DNA of 51,053 bases. Source: an uncultured Bacteroides sp. (GTDB lineage Bacteria > Bacteroidota > Bacteroidia > Bacteroidales > Bacteroidaceae). A model generated the notes under the pieces. The model did not search any database. It saw nothing but the letters and a program-made list of their open reading frames with translations, and was not told where the DNA came from. Shown piece after piece: positions 7,847-14,656 of the stretch. Positions within the stretch are counted from its first letter, which is position 1. Every line of letters begins with the position of its first letter. A program made the translations under genes and the position numbers. The DNA is taken from the NCBI GenBank assembly GCA_947074295.1, contig CAMTPC010000010.1, forward strand, positions 1-51,053, given 5' to 3'.

Positions 7847-9096
7847 TGATTGGCCTGATAGACTGCAATAACTTTTTCGTGTCGTGCGAGCGGGTTTTTC
7901 GTCCCGATCTTCGGACGCGCCCCGTCATTGTGCTTTCCAACAATGATGGCTTTGCCATTTCGCGTTCCAACGAGGCAAAGTCACTAGGCATCAAGATGGC
8001 TCAACCCGTTTTCGAAATTAAAGAGCTGATAGAAAGACACGGAGTCGCAGTGTTCTCCTCCAACTATACCCTCTATGGCGATATGTCTTCGCGCGTCATG
8101 TCTATCGTCGCCGAGCATTCCCCCGAGATAGAGATCTATTCCATTGATGAGGCGTTTATCAACTTCGATGGTATCGCTGATACAGCCGCTCTGGGTAGTA
8201 AGATTGTCCGTCAGGTGATAAAGGGAACAGGTATACCTGTATCCTTGGGCATAGCGCCTACTAAGACCCTTGCCAAGATGGCCAATAAGTTCGCCAAGAA
8301 ATACCCTGCTTATAAGCGGGTCTGCGTCATCGATAGCGAAGAAAAGCGGATCAAGGCGCTGCAGCTCACCGATATTTCCGATGTATGGGGCATTGGCCGA
8401 CGCATCGGGAAGCGCCTGAAAGCCATTGATGTGAATACGGCCTATGATTTCACCCAGCTGCAACAGTCGTATGTGCGCAAGCATTTCACGGTGGTGGGCG
8501 AGCGCATCTGGAAGGAGTTGCGCGGCGAGTCGTGTATCGATCTGGAATCACTTCCGCCCGTGCGAAAGCAGATCTGTACCTCGCGCAGTTTCGGGGCGAT
8601 GATCGAGGATTTTGAGAATTTATCGGAAGCCATCGTGGCCCATGCCACTGCCTGTGCGCGAAAGCTGCGTTTGCAAAAAGGCTATGCTGCCGCACTTATG
8701 GTGTTTATCCACACCAATACCTTCCGCACTGATCTGCCGCAGTATCTGCGCAACACCATAATACGGCTGCCCGTGCCCACCGATGATACATTCGAAATCG
8801 TCCACTACGCCCTGAAGGGACTGGAGGAGATTTACCGGAGTGGTTATCACTACAAAAAGGCAGGTATCATCATCACCGAGATAGCCGACCATGTACAACT
8901 AGGCATCTTTGACAATGTGGACCGCGATAAACGAAAGCGTCTGATGGAGGTGGTGGATCAGATCAATGACAAGTACACTTCTACCATACGCCTAGCCGCA
9001 CAGGGTGCCGGTCATGACTGGAAGTATAAACAAGAGCTCCTGTCACAGCGTTATACCACTAACTTGAACGAGATAATAACGATTAACTGCAAGTAG
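7846..9096 (+). CDS. umuC: UmuC, Y-family translesion DNA polymerase V catalytic subunit
   Basis: A 416-residue Y-family polymerase. The N-terminus GLIDCNNFFVSCERVF carries the first catalytic Asp, and YSIDEAFINF near residue 100 carries the second acidic pair. Helix-hairpin-helix fingers follow (ISDVWGIGRRIGKRL), then the little-finger domain, and the C-terminal DUF4113 module (DHVQLGIF...GHDWKYKQELLSQRYTT) found in UmuC proteins that work with UmuD. A GTG at 7843 would add one residue, but the ATG at 7846 overlaps the umuD stop and is preferred. It lies in an operon with umuD and the SRAP gene. Confidence 0.93.
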   Translation: MIGLIDCNNFFVSCERVFRPDLRTRPVIVLSNNDGFAISRSNEAKSLGIKMAQPVFEIKELIERHGVAVFSSNYTLYGDMSSRVMSIVAEHSPEIEIYSIDEAFINFDGIADTAALGSKIVRQVIKGTGIPVSLGIAPTKTLAKMANKFAKKYPAYKRVCVIDSEEKRIKALQLTDISDVWGIGRRIGKRLKAIDVNTAYDFTQLQQSYVRKHFTVVGERIWKELRGESCIDLESLPPVRKQICTSRSFGAMIEDFENLSEAIVAHATACARKLRLQKGYAAALMVFIHTNTFRTDLPQYLRNTIIRLPVPTDDTFEIVHYALKGLEEIYRSGYHYKKAGIIITEIADHVQLGIFDNVDRDKRKRLMEVVDQINDKYTSTIRLAAQGAGHDWKYKQELLSQRYTTNLNEIITINCK

Positions 9097-9098
9097 GC

Positions 9099-9755
9099 AT
9101 GTGTTACAGGTTTTCCATGAATGCTAAGGTGACGACACTGGCTGCGCGCTACCACCGCAAGTCGGATGTCCTAGCAGGTGTGCCCTCTGTGGTGGAAGAA
9201 CAGCAAGATGTCAACGCTTTCACTTTTCCTCTATGTCCCATCATCACGGATGCTCCCCAGATTCAGGCCTATCAGTGGGGTCTGATACCTTCGTGGACCA
9301 AGACCGAAGAGGATGCCAATAAGTTGCGAAAGATGACGCTCAATGCCCGTAATGACACGATATTCAGCAAGCCTTCCTATCGCGAGTCTATTCTCAAAAG
9401 GCGATGTCTGATTCCCGTATCGGGCTACTATGAGTGGAGGCACGAGGATGATGCGAAAATCGCATACTATCTCTTTGTGAAGGATGAACCTCTCTTCTCC
9501 ATCGCTGGTCTCTATGATGAATGGCTCGACCGAGGGACGGGCGAGGTCGTGAAAACATTTTCCATGATCACTACGGAGGCCAATTCGCTGGCGGCCTATG
9601 TTCACAACACCCAGCAGCGTATGCCGGCTATAATCCGTCAGCAAGATGAAGATAGATGGCTCTCTAGGTCAATCGATAAATCACAAATAGCGGCACTGCT
9701 CCAACCCATATCTGCTCACTTGATGGAGGCGCATATCGTGAATCGGTTGGGCTGA
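9099..9755 (+). CDS. SRAP/HMCES (YedK)-family protein, abasic-site DNA-protein crosslinker
   Basis: A 218-residue SOS-response-associated peptidase-like protein. Cys2, exposed after Met removal in MCYRFS, is the residue that forms a thiazolidine link with abasic sites in single-stranded DNA. Other family motifs seen are LNARNDT near residue 80, CLIPVSGYYEWRH with the active Glu, and VHNTQQRMPAII with the active His. The usual NARxET appears here as NARNDT. It starts 2 nt after the umuC stop, so it is co-expressed with the translesion polymerase: the polymerase can bypass an abasic site, while SRAP can shield it. Confidence 0.92.
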   Translation: MCYRFSMNAKVTTLAARYHRKSDVLAGVPSVVEEQQDVNAFTFPLCPIITDAPQIQAYQWGLIPSWTKTEEDANKLRKMTLNARNDTIFSKPSYRESILKRRCLIPVSGYYEWRHEDDAKIAYYLFVKDEPLFSIAGLYDEWLDRGTGEVVKTFSMITTEANSLAAYVHNTQQRMPAIIRQQDEDRWLSRSIDKSQIAALLQPISAHLMEAHIVNRLG

Positions 9756-9825
9756 TGACAAGTCACTGTCTGTTGTTCGGAATTTTTCTAGTTGTCAAAG
9801 AACGAATATTAACCGGTTGATGCGA

Positions 9826-9857
9826 CAAAAGTAAGTCAACAATCTGACTTTGACAAA
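9826..9857 (-). promoter_or_regulatory. Orphan leftward promoter
   Basis: On the minus strand TTTG (9854-9857) is followed after 20 nt by TACTTTTG (9826-9833), an exact Bacteroidota promoter. Transcription would start near 9820 and run through CGTTCTTTGACAA (9792-9804), which resembles an rRNA-leader boxA, then antisense into the 3' end of the SRAP gene. No gene lies downstream in that direction. Confidence 0.55.
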
Positions 9858-9945
9858 TGAAAATGGCCGTTTATATTAATCAAATTATTAATCAATACTC
9901 CCCATCATCAACCTCCCCCTTCCGAGGGGGATTAGAGGGGGTATT

Positions 9946-9970
9946 TATGCTATGCTGTGCTATGCTATGT
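9946..9970. repeat. Five 5-bp tandem units
   Basis: TATGC TATGC TGTGC TATGC TATGT: five imperfect copies of a 5-mer. Such tracts can change copy number by slippage. No gene close by would obviously be affected. Confidence 0.7.
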
Positions 9971-10306
9971 GTACTTTTGTATACATTTTCTGCTATAAAG
10001 AACAAACTGCTATTTTGTGAAAAATAAATAATGTTTACTTGTGGGCAAGGTGGGTTTATTGTCGATGGCTTAAATCGCAAATGCAGTTCATGGGGTGGTA
10101 AGGGCGGTTTTATTTCTTGTTTAGCTGTGGTAGATAGCCTGACTAACGCTCTTCTATGATCAGAGCATCCTTGCTTGCTGAGTTTTGAAATAAACCGACT
10201 TGCAGGATAGGTTTAAGAGCTTGATTAAATAGTCCTAAATAATTACAAATTAAGATTGGGGTGAAGGTCGGATAAAATGACCAAAATAGTGAAAATATGT
10301 CAATGA

Positions 10307-10390
10307 GATAACAGAATGGTTAGTCTTAAATTTTGATATGCTAACGGAATTGTTAGTCTGTTTGTATAAGACACTAACTAAATCGTTAGT
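10307..10390. promoter_or_regulatory. Three-unit 33-bp operator array before the HicB-like gene
   Basis: Three palindromes of the form (G/A)NTAAC-N6-GTTAGT start at 10307, 10340 and 10373, exactly 33 bp apart (about three helical turns). The left half-sites are GATAAC, GCTAAC and ACTAAC; the right half-site is GTTAGT each time. The third ends 2 nt before the -33 element of the next promoter. The layout suggests cooperative binding of a regulator on one DNA face. Confidence 0.75.
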
Positions 10391-10392
10391 TA

Positions 10393-10424
10393 TTTGCTGA
10401 TTTGATTATAATTGTGTAGTTTTG
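10393..10424 (+). promoter_or_regulatory. Promoter of the HicB-like gene
   Basis: TTTG at 10393-10396, 20 nt, then TAGTTTTG at 10417-10424: both elements and the spacing fit. Transcription should start near 10429, which rules out the in-frame ATG at 10412 and supports the start at 10460. Confidence 0.75.
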
Positions 10425-10459
10425 TGACACAAAATACACATCTAAAACACGCCTTAACA

Positions 10460-10849
10460 ATGAAGATACGCGCCTATGTTTTTTACAATCCGGGAGTAGG
10501 TTTTACCTGCAATATGAGTGAAATAAGTTTCGAAATCACTGCCGCTACACCCGAAGAACTATCTCGGAAGATCGCTCAAAATTATTCCAGTAACCTGAAA
10601 CATTGCCAAGACTTGGGCATGAATTGCGACAGCCTGACTTATGAATACTATTATGATATTCCTACTTTTTTCATTCGTTTCCCCTATTTTAATATCACCA
10701 AAGTGGCGCAAAAGATTGGGGTGAACCCCTCGTTGCTCCGTCAGTATGCAGCCTGCATCGTGCAGCCTCGTATGGAGCAAGAAATGCGGATCATGGCACA
10801 ACTGAAAAAGATGATTACAGAGTTGGGTGAAGTGAAGTTTTGGGACTGA
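10460..10849 (+). CDS. Orphan HicB-like / HTH protein
   Basis: A 129-residue protein starting MKIRAYVFYNPG. The first half (about 1-50) looks like the small beta-alpha fold of HicB antitoxins: a beta strand pair, then TAATPEELSRKIAQNY. The second half has a helix-turn-helix, FNITKVAQKIGVNPSLLRQYAAC (about 78-100), a sequence style common in Bacteroidales HicB-like antitoxins. No HicA toxin gene is adjacent, so it is either an orphan antitoxin or a stand-alone regulator. The 33-bp palindrome array and the strong promoter immediately upstream suggest that it controls itself. The longer frame from 10412 starts inside the promoter and is rejected. The family call is by resemblance only. Confidence 0.55.
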   Translation: MKIRAYVFYNPGVGFTCNMSEISFEITAATPEELSRKIAQNYSSNLKHCQDLGMNCDSLTYEYYYDIPTFFIRFPYFNITKVAQKIGVNPSLLRQYAACIVQPRMEQEMRIMAQLKKMITELGEVKFWD

Positions 10850-10940
10850 AACTGTAAACGCTAGCACTCGAAAATGACGAACCAAATGCTGTAATTCGTG
10901 TTCTTCTATATGTAGCTATAAATCATTAAATTGTATCTCA

Positions 10941-11474
10941 ATGGCAGACAAGATGACTCCTGCGCAGCGACACTACTGCATGTCGCGTATTGGTAGCAAG
11001 AACACCAAGCCCGAGCTGATTGTTCGTCGTTTTTTGCATGCACACGGGTTGCGCTATCGTCTGCATGTACGTCGCCTGCCAGGTACACCCGATATCGTGT
11101 TGTCGCGCTACAAGACAGTGATTCTAGTCAATGGCTGTTTTTGGCATGGGCACAACTGCTCGTCCTATAAATTACCCCATACGCGCACCGAGTTTTGGGA
11201 GGCCAAGATCAACCGAAACCGCGACCGTGATGCACGCAAATATTTGCAGCTGCGTACCATGAACTGGCATGTCATACAGATCTGGGAATGTCAGCTGAAA
11301 CCCAAGGTGCGACAAGCCACTTTGCATGCACTACTCCGCACGCTCAACCAGATTCTATTGCTTAACTATGGCGCCAAAGAGTATGCGCCTTATCGGGGCG
11401 ATGCTATTCCTGTGGCAGCAGAGGACGTTTCGGAATATGGGATAGATGCAAATGAAAAAGAGTTCATGCATTAA
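10941..11474 (+). CDS. vsr: Very short patch repair endonuclease Vsr
   Basis: A 177-residue T:G-mismatch endonuclease. Asp51 in LPGTPD is the catalytic metal ligand, at the same number as in E. coli Vsr; His69 and the zinc ligands Cys66, His71 and Cys73 are in GCFWHGHNC, and the last ligand is probably the Cys of IWEC. The N-terminal region MTPAQRHYCMSRIGSKNTKPE, which intercalates at the mismatch, is intact. Vsr repairs T:G formed by deamination of 5-methylcytosine and normally sits beside a cytosine methyltransferase. None is present within this window, so it is an orphan here. Confidence 0.93.
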   Translation: MADKMTPAQRHYCMSRIGSKNTKPELIVRRFLHAHGLRYRLHVRRLPGTPDIVLSRYKTVILVNGCFWHGHNCSSYKLPHTRTEFWEAKINRNRDRDARKYLQLRTMNWHVIQIWECQLKPKVRQATLHALLRTLNQILLLNYGAKEYAPYRGDAIPVAAEDVSEYGIDANEKEFMH

Positions 11475-11489
11475 TTTCTTCTCTTGCTA

Positions 11490-11520
11490 TTGTTTAGACA
11501 GCTGATTCTAGCTAACTTTG
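11490..11520 (+). promoter_or_regulatory. Promoter of pncA-pncB
   Basis: TTG at 11490-11492, 20 nt, then TAACTTTG at 11513-11520. The leader to the pncA ATG is about 95 nt. Confidence 0.65.
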
Positions 11521-11620
11521 TCATACGTAGGTTGACGGAAAACAAACGCTCCTATAACCTTATACCCACTACTAAGCGAAAACCACATCGACTAACAAAT
11601 GAACTAAACCGAGAGTTGTG

Positions 11621-12181
11621 ATGAAAAATAAGAGAATGTTGCTGATAGTGGATCCGCAAAACGATTTTATAAACGGTACACTTCCTGTACCTGGAGCGGT
11701 GGAGGCAATGAACCGCTTGGCGGAATATGTGACGTTGCACGATGGCGAATACGTGCTGAAAGTGGTGAGTAGTGATTGGCATCCTTATAAACATTGTTCG
11801 TACAGTGTCAACAGCGGGCAATGGCCCGTGCACTGTGTGGCTCATACTGTAGGTGCGGCTATCTGGCCGCCGTTGGTAGAGCCGCTTTACAATACGGATG
11901 GCCAAGTGATAGTACTCCATAAGGGTACATGTGTCGAAAAAGAGGAGTATTCTATCTTCCGCAATGAAGAATCGGCCAAACAATTCTCGGCGTTGATGGA
12001 TGATTTTAATATCGATAGAGTGGACGTTTGTGGTTTGGCAGGCGATGTATGTGTATTGCATACGTTGATGGATGGTGTTGAGTTGTATGGCAAAGGTATG
12101 TTCCATGTTTTGACCGACTATTCGCCCTCGCTGGATGGTGGAGTGGCTCTGAATGAATATATAAATAGCAAATTGAAATGA
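11621..12181 (+). CDS. pncA: Nicotinamidase (isochorismatase-like cysteine hydrolase)
   Basis: A 186-residue enzyme that turns nicotinamide into nicotinate for NAD salvage. The triad is Asp11 (VDPQNDF), Lys101 (LHKGT) and Cys144 (AGDVCV); the metal site is in SSDWHPYKHCSY. An in-frame GTG lies one codon upstream, but the ATG at 11621 is preferred. The stop overlaps the start of pncB by 4 nt (ATGA), and pncB uses the product of this reaction, so substrate and operon agree. Confidence 0.92.
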   Translation: MKNKRMLLIVDPQNDFINGTLPVPGAVEAMNRLAEYVTLHDGEYVLKVVSSDWHPYKHCSYSVNSGQWPVHCVAHTVGAAIWPPLVEPLYNTDGQVIVLHKGTCVEKEEYSIFRNEESAKQFSALMDDFNIDRVDVCGLAGDVCVLHTLMDGVELYGKGMFHVLTDYSPSLDGGVALNEYINSKLK

Positions 12182-13383
12182 GGCAAATAATCACGCATTT
12201 TACAGACGATGATCTGTATAAGTTTACGATGTGTTGCGCGGTGATCGATAACTTCCCCCGTGCCCACGTCAAATACTCATTCACAGACCGTGATAATACG
12301 GTATATCCTCCAGGCTTTGCCGAAAAGCTGATGGAGCAGATCGTGATGCTCGAGAATTTGGTGATTACAGACGAAGAGATCGATTTCTTGAAACGCAAAT
12401 GCGACTATATCCCTCATTGGTTTTATACTTATCTCAAAGGGTTTCGCTTTGACAGAAGATGGGTCAAGGCTTGGCAGGATGAGGCTGGCCATTTGCATAT
12501 TATCTTCGAAGGTTGCTGGTCTGATACTATACTGCTAGAAGTCAAAGTGCTGGCTATCGTTTCAGAGCTTTATTATATGGTTGCAGGTGTGGCCGAGGCA
12601 CTGGACTACGAAGCTTATTACAAGAAATCATACGCTAAAGCCGAGAGGCTGCTAGAAGCTGGTTGCGCTTATAGCGATTTCGGTACACGTCGCCGGGTGT
12701 CATTGCAAGCCGAGGATGTGGTGGTGCGCGCGATGAAAGACTGTTATAATTCGCGCTCATGGAAAGGTAAATTTGTGGGTACCAGCAATATCTACCTAGC
12801 GATGAAGCACGATCTGAAACCTGTAGGCACCATGGCGCACGAGTTCGTTTGTGCCATAGGTGGCATGTATGGTCCGCAGATGGCCAATCATATCGCTATG
12901 GATTCGTGGCGCAACACCTATCGTGGGGCGTTGGGGACTTATCTGTATGACAGCTACGGTTGGGATATTTTTAGTCTGAACTTCTCGGAAGATTTTGCCA
13001 ATCAATTCAAAGGATTGCGGGTGGACAGCGGCGACAACTATGAACAGTTACACAAGATTGTGGACAAGTATAAGTCTCTGGGAATCGACTCGCGCACCAA
13101 ACAGGTGGTATTCAGCAATGCGCTCGATACCGATAGCGCCATAGCGGTGCAGCGTTATGCGATGAACTATTGCCAGCCTTCATTCGGGATAGGCACACAC
13201 TTCACCAATGACTTTGAAGGCATCAAGCCGATGAATATTGTCATCAAGCTGATAGCTGTCAAGATCACTGAGTTATGGAACTTCTATAACGACACTTGTA
13301 AACTAAGCGAAGATAAAGGGAAATACACGGGCAAGCCCGAAGTGGTGGAACGCTTCATGGCGGCTTTGCACCTGAAGGAATAG
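12178..13383 (+). CDS. pncB: Nicotinate phosphoribosyltransferase
   Basis: A 401-residue enzyme joining nicotinate to PRPP to make nicotinate mononucleotide in the Preiss-Handler pathway. Family features are the N-terminal FTDDDLYKFTMCCAV, SYAKAERLLEAGCAYSDFGTRRR (about 150-172), the GTSNIYLA loop near 200, and the phosphate-binding region LRVDSGDNYEQLHK (about 280-293). Length matches the bacterial PncB family. It is translationally coupled to pncA and followed by a strong terminator at 13409-13455. Confidence 0.94.
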   Translation: MRQIITHFTDDDLYKFTMCCAVIDNFPRAHVKYSFTDRDNTVYPPGFAEKLMEQIVMLENLVITDEEIDFLKRKCDYIPHWFYTYLKGFRFDRRWVKAWQDEAGHLHIIFEGCWSDTILLEVKVLAIVSELYYMVAGVAEALDYEAYYKKSYAKAERLLEAGCAYSDFGTRRRVSLQAEDVVVRAMKDCYNSRSWKGKFVGTSNIYLAMKHDLKPVGTMAHEFVCAIGGMYGPQMANHIAMDSWRNTYRGALGTYLYDSYGWDIFSLNFSEDFANQFKGLRVDSGDNYEQLHKIVDKYKSLGIDSRTKQVVFSNALDTDSAIAVQRYAMNYCQPSFGIGTHFTNDFEGIKPMNIVIKLIAVKITELWNFYNDTCKLSEDKGKYTGKPEVVERFMAALHLKE

Positions 13384-13408
13384 GGCGGTCGATGGATTGT
13401 CCACAAAG

Positions 13409-13455
13409 AAAGAGAGGTATCTACTTGGGTTTGTCCCTCGAAGATACCTCTCTTT
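13409..13455. terminator. Terminator between pncB and asd, likely bidirectional
   Basis: Perfect 14-bp arms AAAGAGAGGTATCT (13409-13422) and AGATACCTCTCTTT (13442-13455) around a 19-nt loop. The ends carry A-run and T-run on either side, so it can stop both pncB and the convergent asd transcript. Confidence 0.85.
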
Positions 13456-13507
13456 ATATTGCTGAATATTAACCTTGCAAGTTAAATTTTAAATGAGTGA
13501 ACGTGGA

Positions 13508-14515
13508 TTATACGTTTTTCTCTTTGATCAAGTATTCGGCGATCTGAACAGCGTTCAAGGCAGCGCCTTTCTTGATCTGGTCACCAACGGTCCAGAATGT
13601 CAAACCAAACTCGTTGGTCAAGTCTTTGCGGATACGACCCACATAGATAGGATCCTTACCAGCAAGGAACAAAGGCATTGGATAGTCCTTAGCCGCTGTG
13701 TTGTCTTGAAGCACCACACCTTCGGCTTTCTCGAAAGCTTCGCGAGCTTCTTCTACCGAGATAGGACGTTCTGTCTCAATCCAGATGCTTTCCGAGTGAG
13801 CGCGAAGCGCAGGAACACGAACACAAGTAGCACTAACTTTGATGTCAGAGTGCATGATCTTTTGTGTTTCGTTGAACATCTTCATCTCTTCTTTAGTATA
13901 GTCGTTTTCAGTGAACACGTCAATCTGAGGAATCAGATTGAAGGCCAACTGATAAGCGAATTTGTCTACAGTCACAGGCTCGCCTGCCAATACTTGGCGA
14001 TATTGCTCGTACAACTCGTCCATTGCAGCAGCACCCGCGCCACTAGCGGCTTGGTAAGTAGCTACATGCACAGTCTTGATATGTGATAGATCTTCGATAG
14101 CCTTCAAAGCCACTACCATCTGAATGGTGGTACAGTTGGGGTTGGCGATGATGCCACGTGGGCGGTCTAGCGCGTCAGCAGCATTTACTTCGGGCACTAC
14201 CAATGGCACATCATTGTCCATACGGAAGGCGCTAGAGTTATCGATCATTACCGCACCATGCTTCGTGATGGTTTCGGCAAACTCTTTAGAAGTTCCCGCA
14301 CCAGCCGATGTAAAGGCAATGTTCACACCCTTAAAGTCATCGTTGTGTTGCAGAAGTTTGACCTCGAGCTCTTTACCACGGAAGGTGTACTTGGTACCGG
14401 CGCTGCGTTTAGAGCCAAACAATACCAATTCGTCCATCGGGAAATTACGCTCCTCGAGCACACGCAGAAATTCTTGTCCTACGGCTCCGCTTACGCCAAC
14501 AATAGCTACTTTCAT
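13508..14515 (-). CDS. asd: Aspartate-semialdehyde dehydrogenase
   Basis: A 335-residue NADPH enzyme making aspartate semialdehyde for lysine/diaminopimelate, threonine and methionine synthesis. It has the nucleotide loop [12 protein letters not shown] at the N-terminus, the catalytic Cys128 in ANPNCTT, and a C-terminal [10 protein letters not shown] motif near residue 245 that carries the active His. Length is normal. It is monocistronic and convergent with pncB, and its promoter region is shared with the divergent antiporter gene. Confidence 0.95.
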   Translation of the reverse strand: MKVAIVGVSGAVGQEFLRVLEERNFPMDELVLFGSKRSAGTKYTFRGKELEVKLLQHNDDFKGVNIAFTSAGAGTSKEFAETITKHGAVMIDNSSAFRMDNDVPLVVPEVNAADALDRPRGIIANPNCTTIQMVVALKAIEDLSHIKTVHVATYQAASGAGAAAMDELYEQYRQVLAGEPVTVDKFAYQLAFNLIPQIDVFTENDYTKEEMKMFNETQKIMHSDIKVSATCVRVPALRAHSESIWIETERPISVEEAREAFEKAEGVVLQDNTAAKDYPMPLFLAGKDPIYVGRIRKDLTNEFGLTFWTVGDQIKKGAALNAVQIAEYLIKEKNV

Positions 14516-14656
14516 TTTCTTCAGATTTGTTTTTGTGAATATAAATGTTTCTTGCTACCGAAATCATCAAATAGCAAATAATCGGCTGCAAAATTATAAC
14601 AATTCACCGTATTATTGATAAGTTTTTTGTTATTTTGCATTGAAAACCGAAAACGA

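Larger units (their letters stand above)
9756..10306. other. Gene-poor intergenic region
   Basis: About 550 bp without a credible gene. It holds an orphan minus-strand promoter (9826-9857), a 9-bp inverted repeat TTGTCAAAG/CTTTGACAA at 9792-9800 and 9848-9856, a GC hairpin CCCCCT-TCCG-AGGGGG at 9915-9930, and a run of 5-bp repeats at 9946-9970. The stretch 10070-10300 shows nothing recognisable. The only open frame (9892-10080, minus) translates the hairpin and looks non-coding. Confidence 0.6.

Noticed and set aside
9892..10080. A 62-codon minus-strand frame in the intergenic region
   Set aside because: It translates across the GC hairpin and the 5-bp repeats, has no promoter or family resemblance, and looks like a chance frame.
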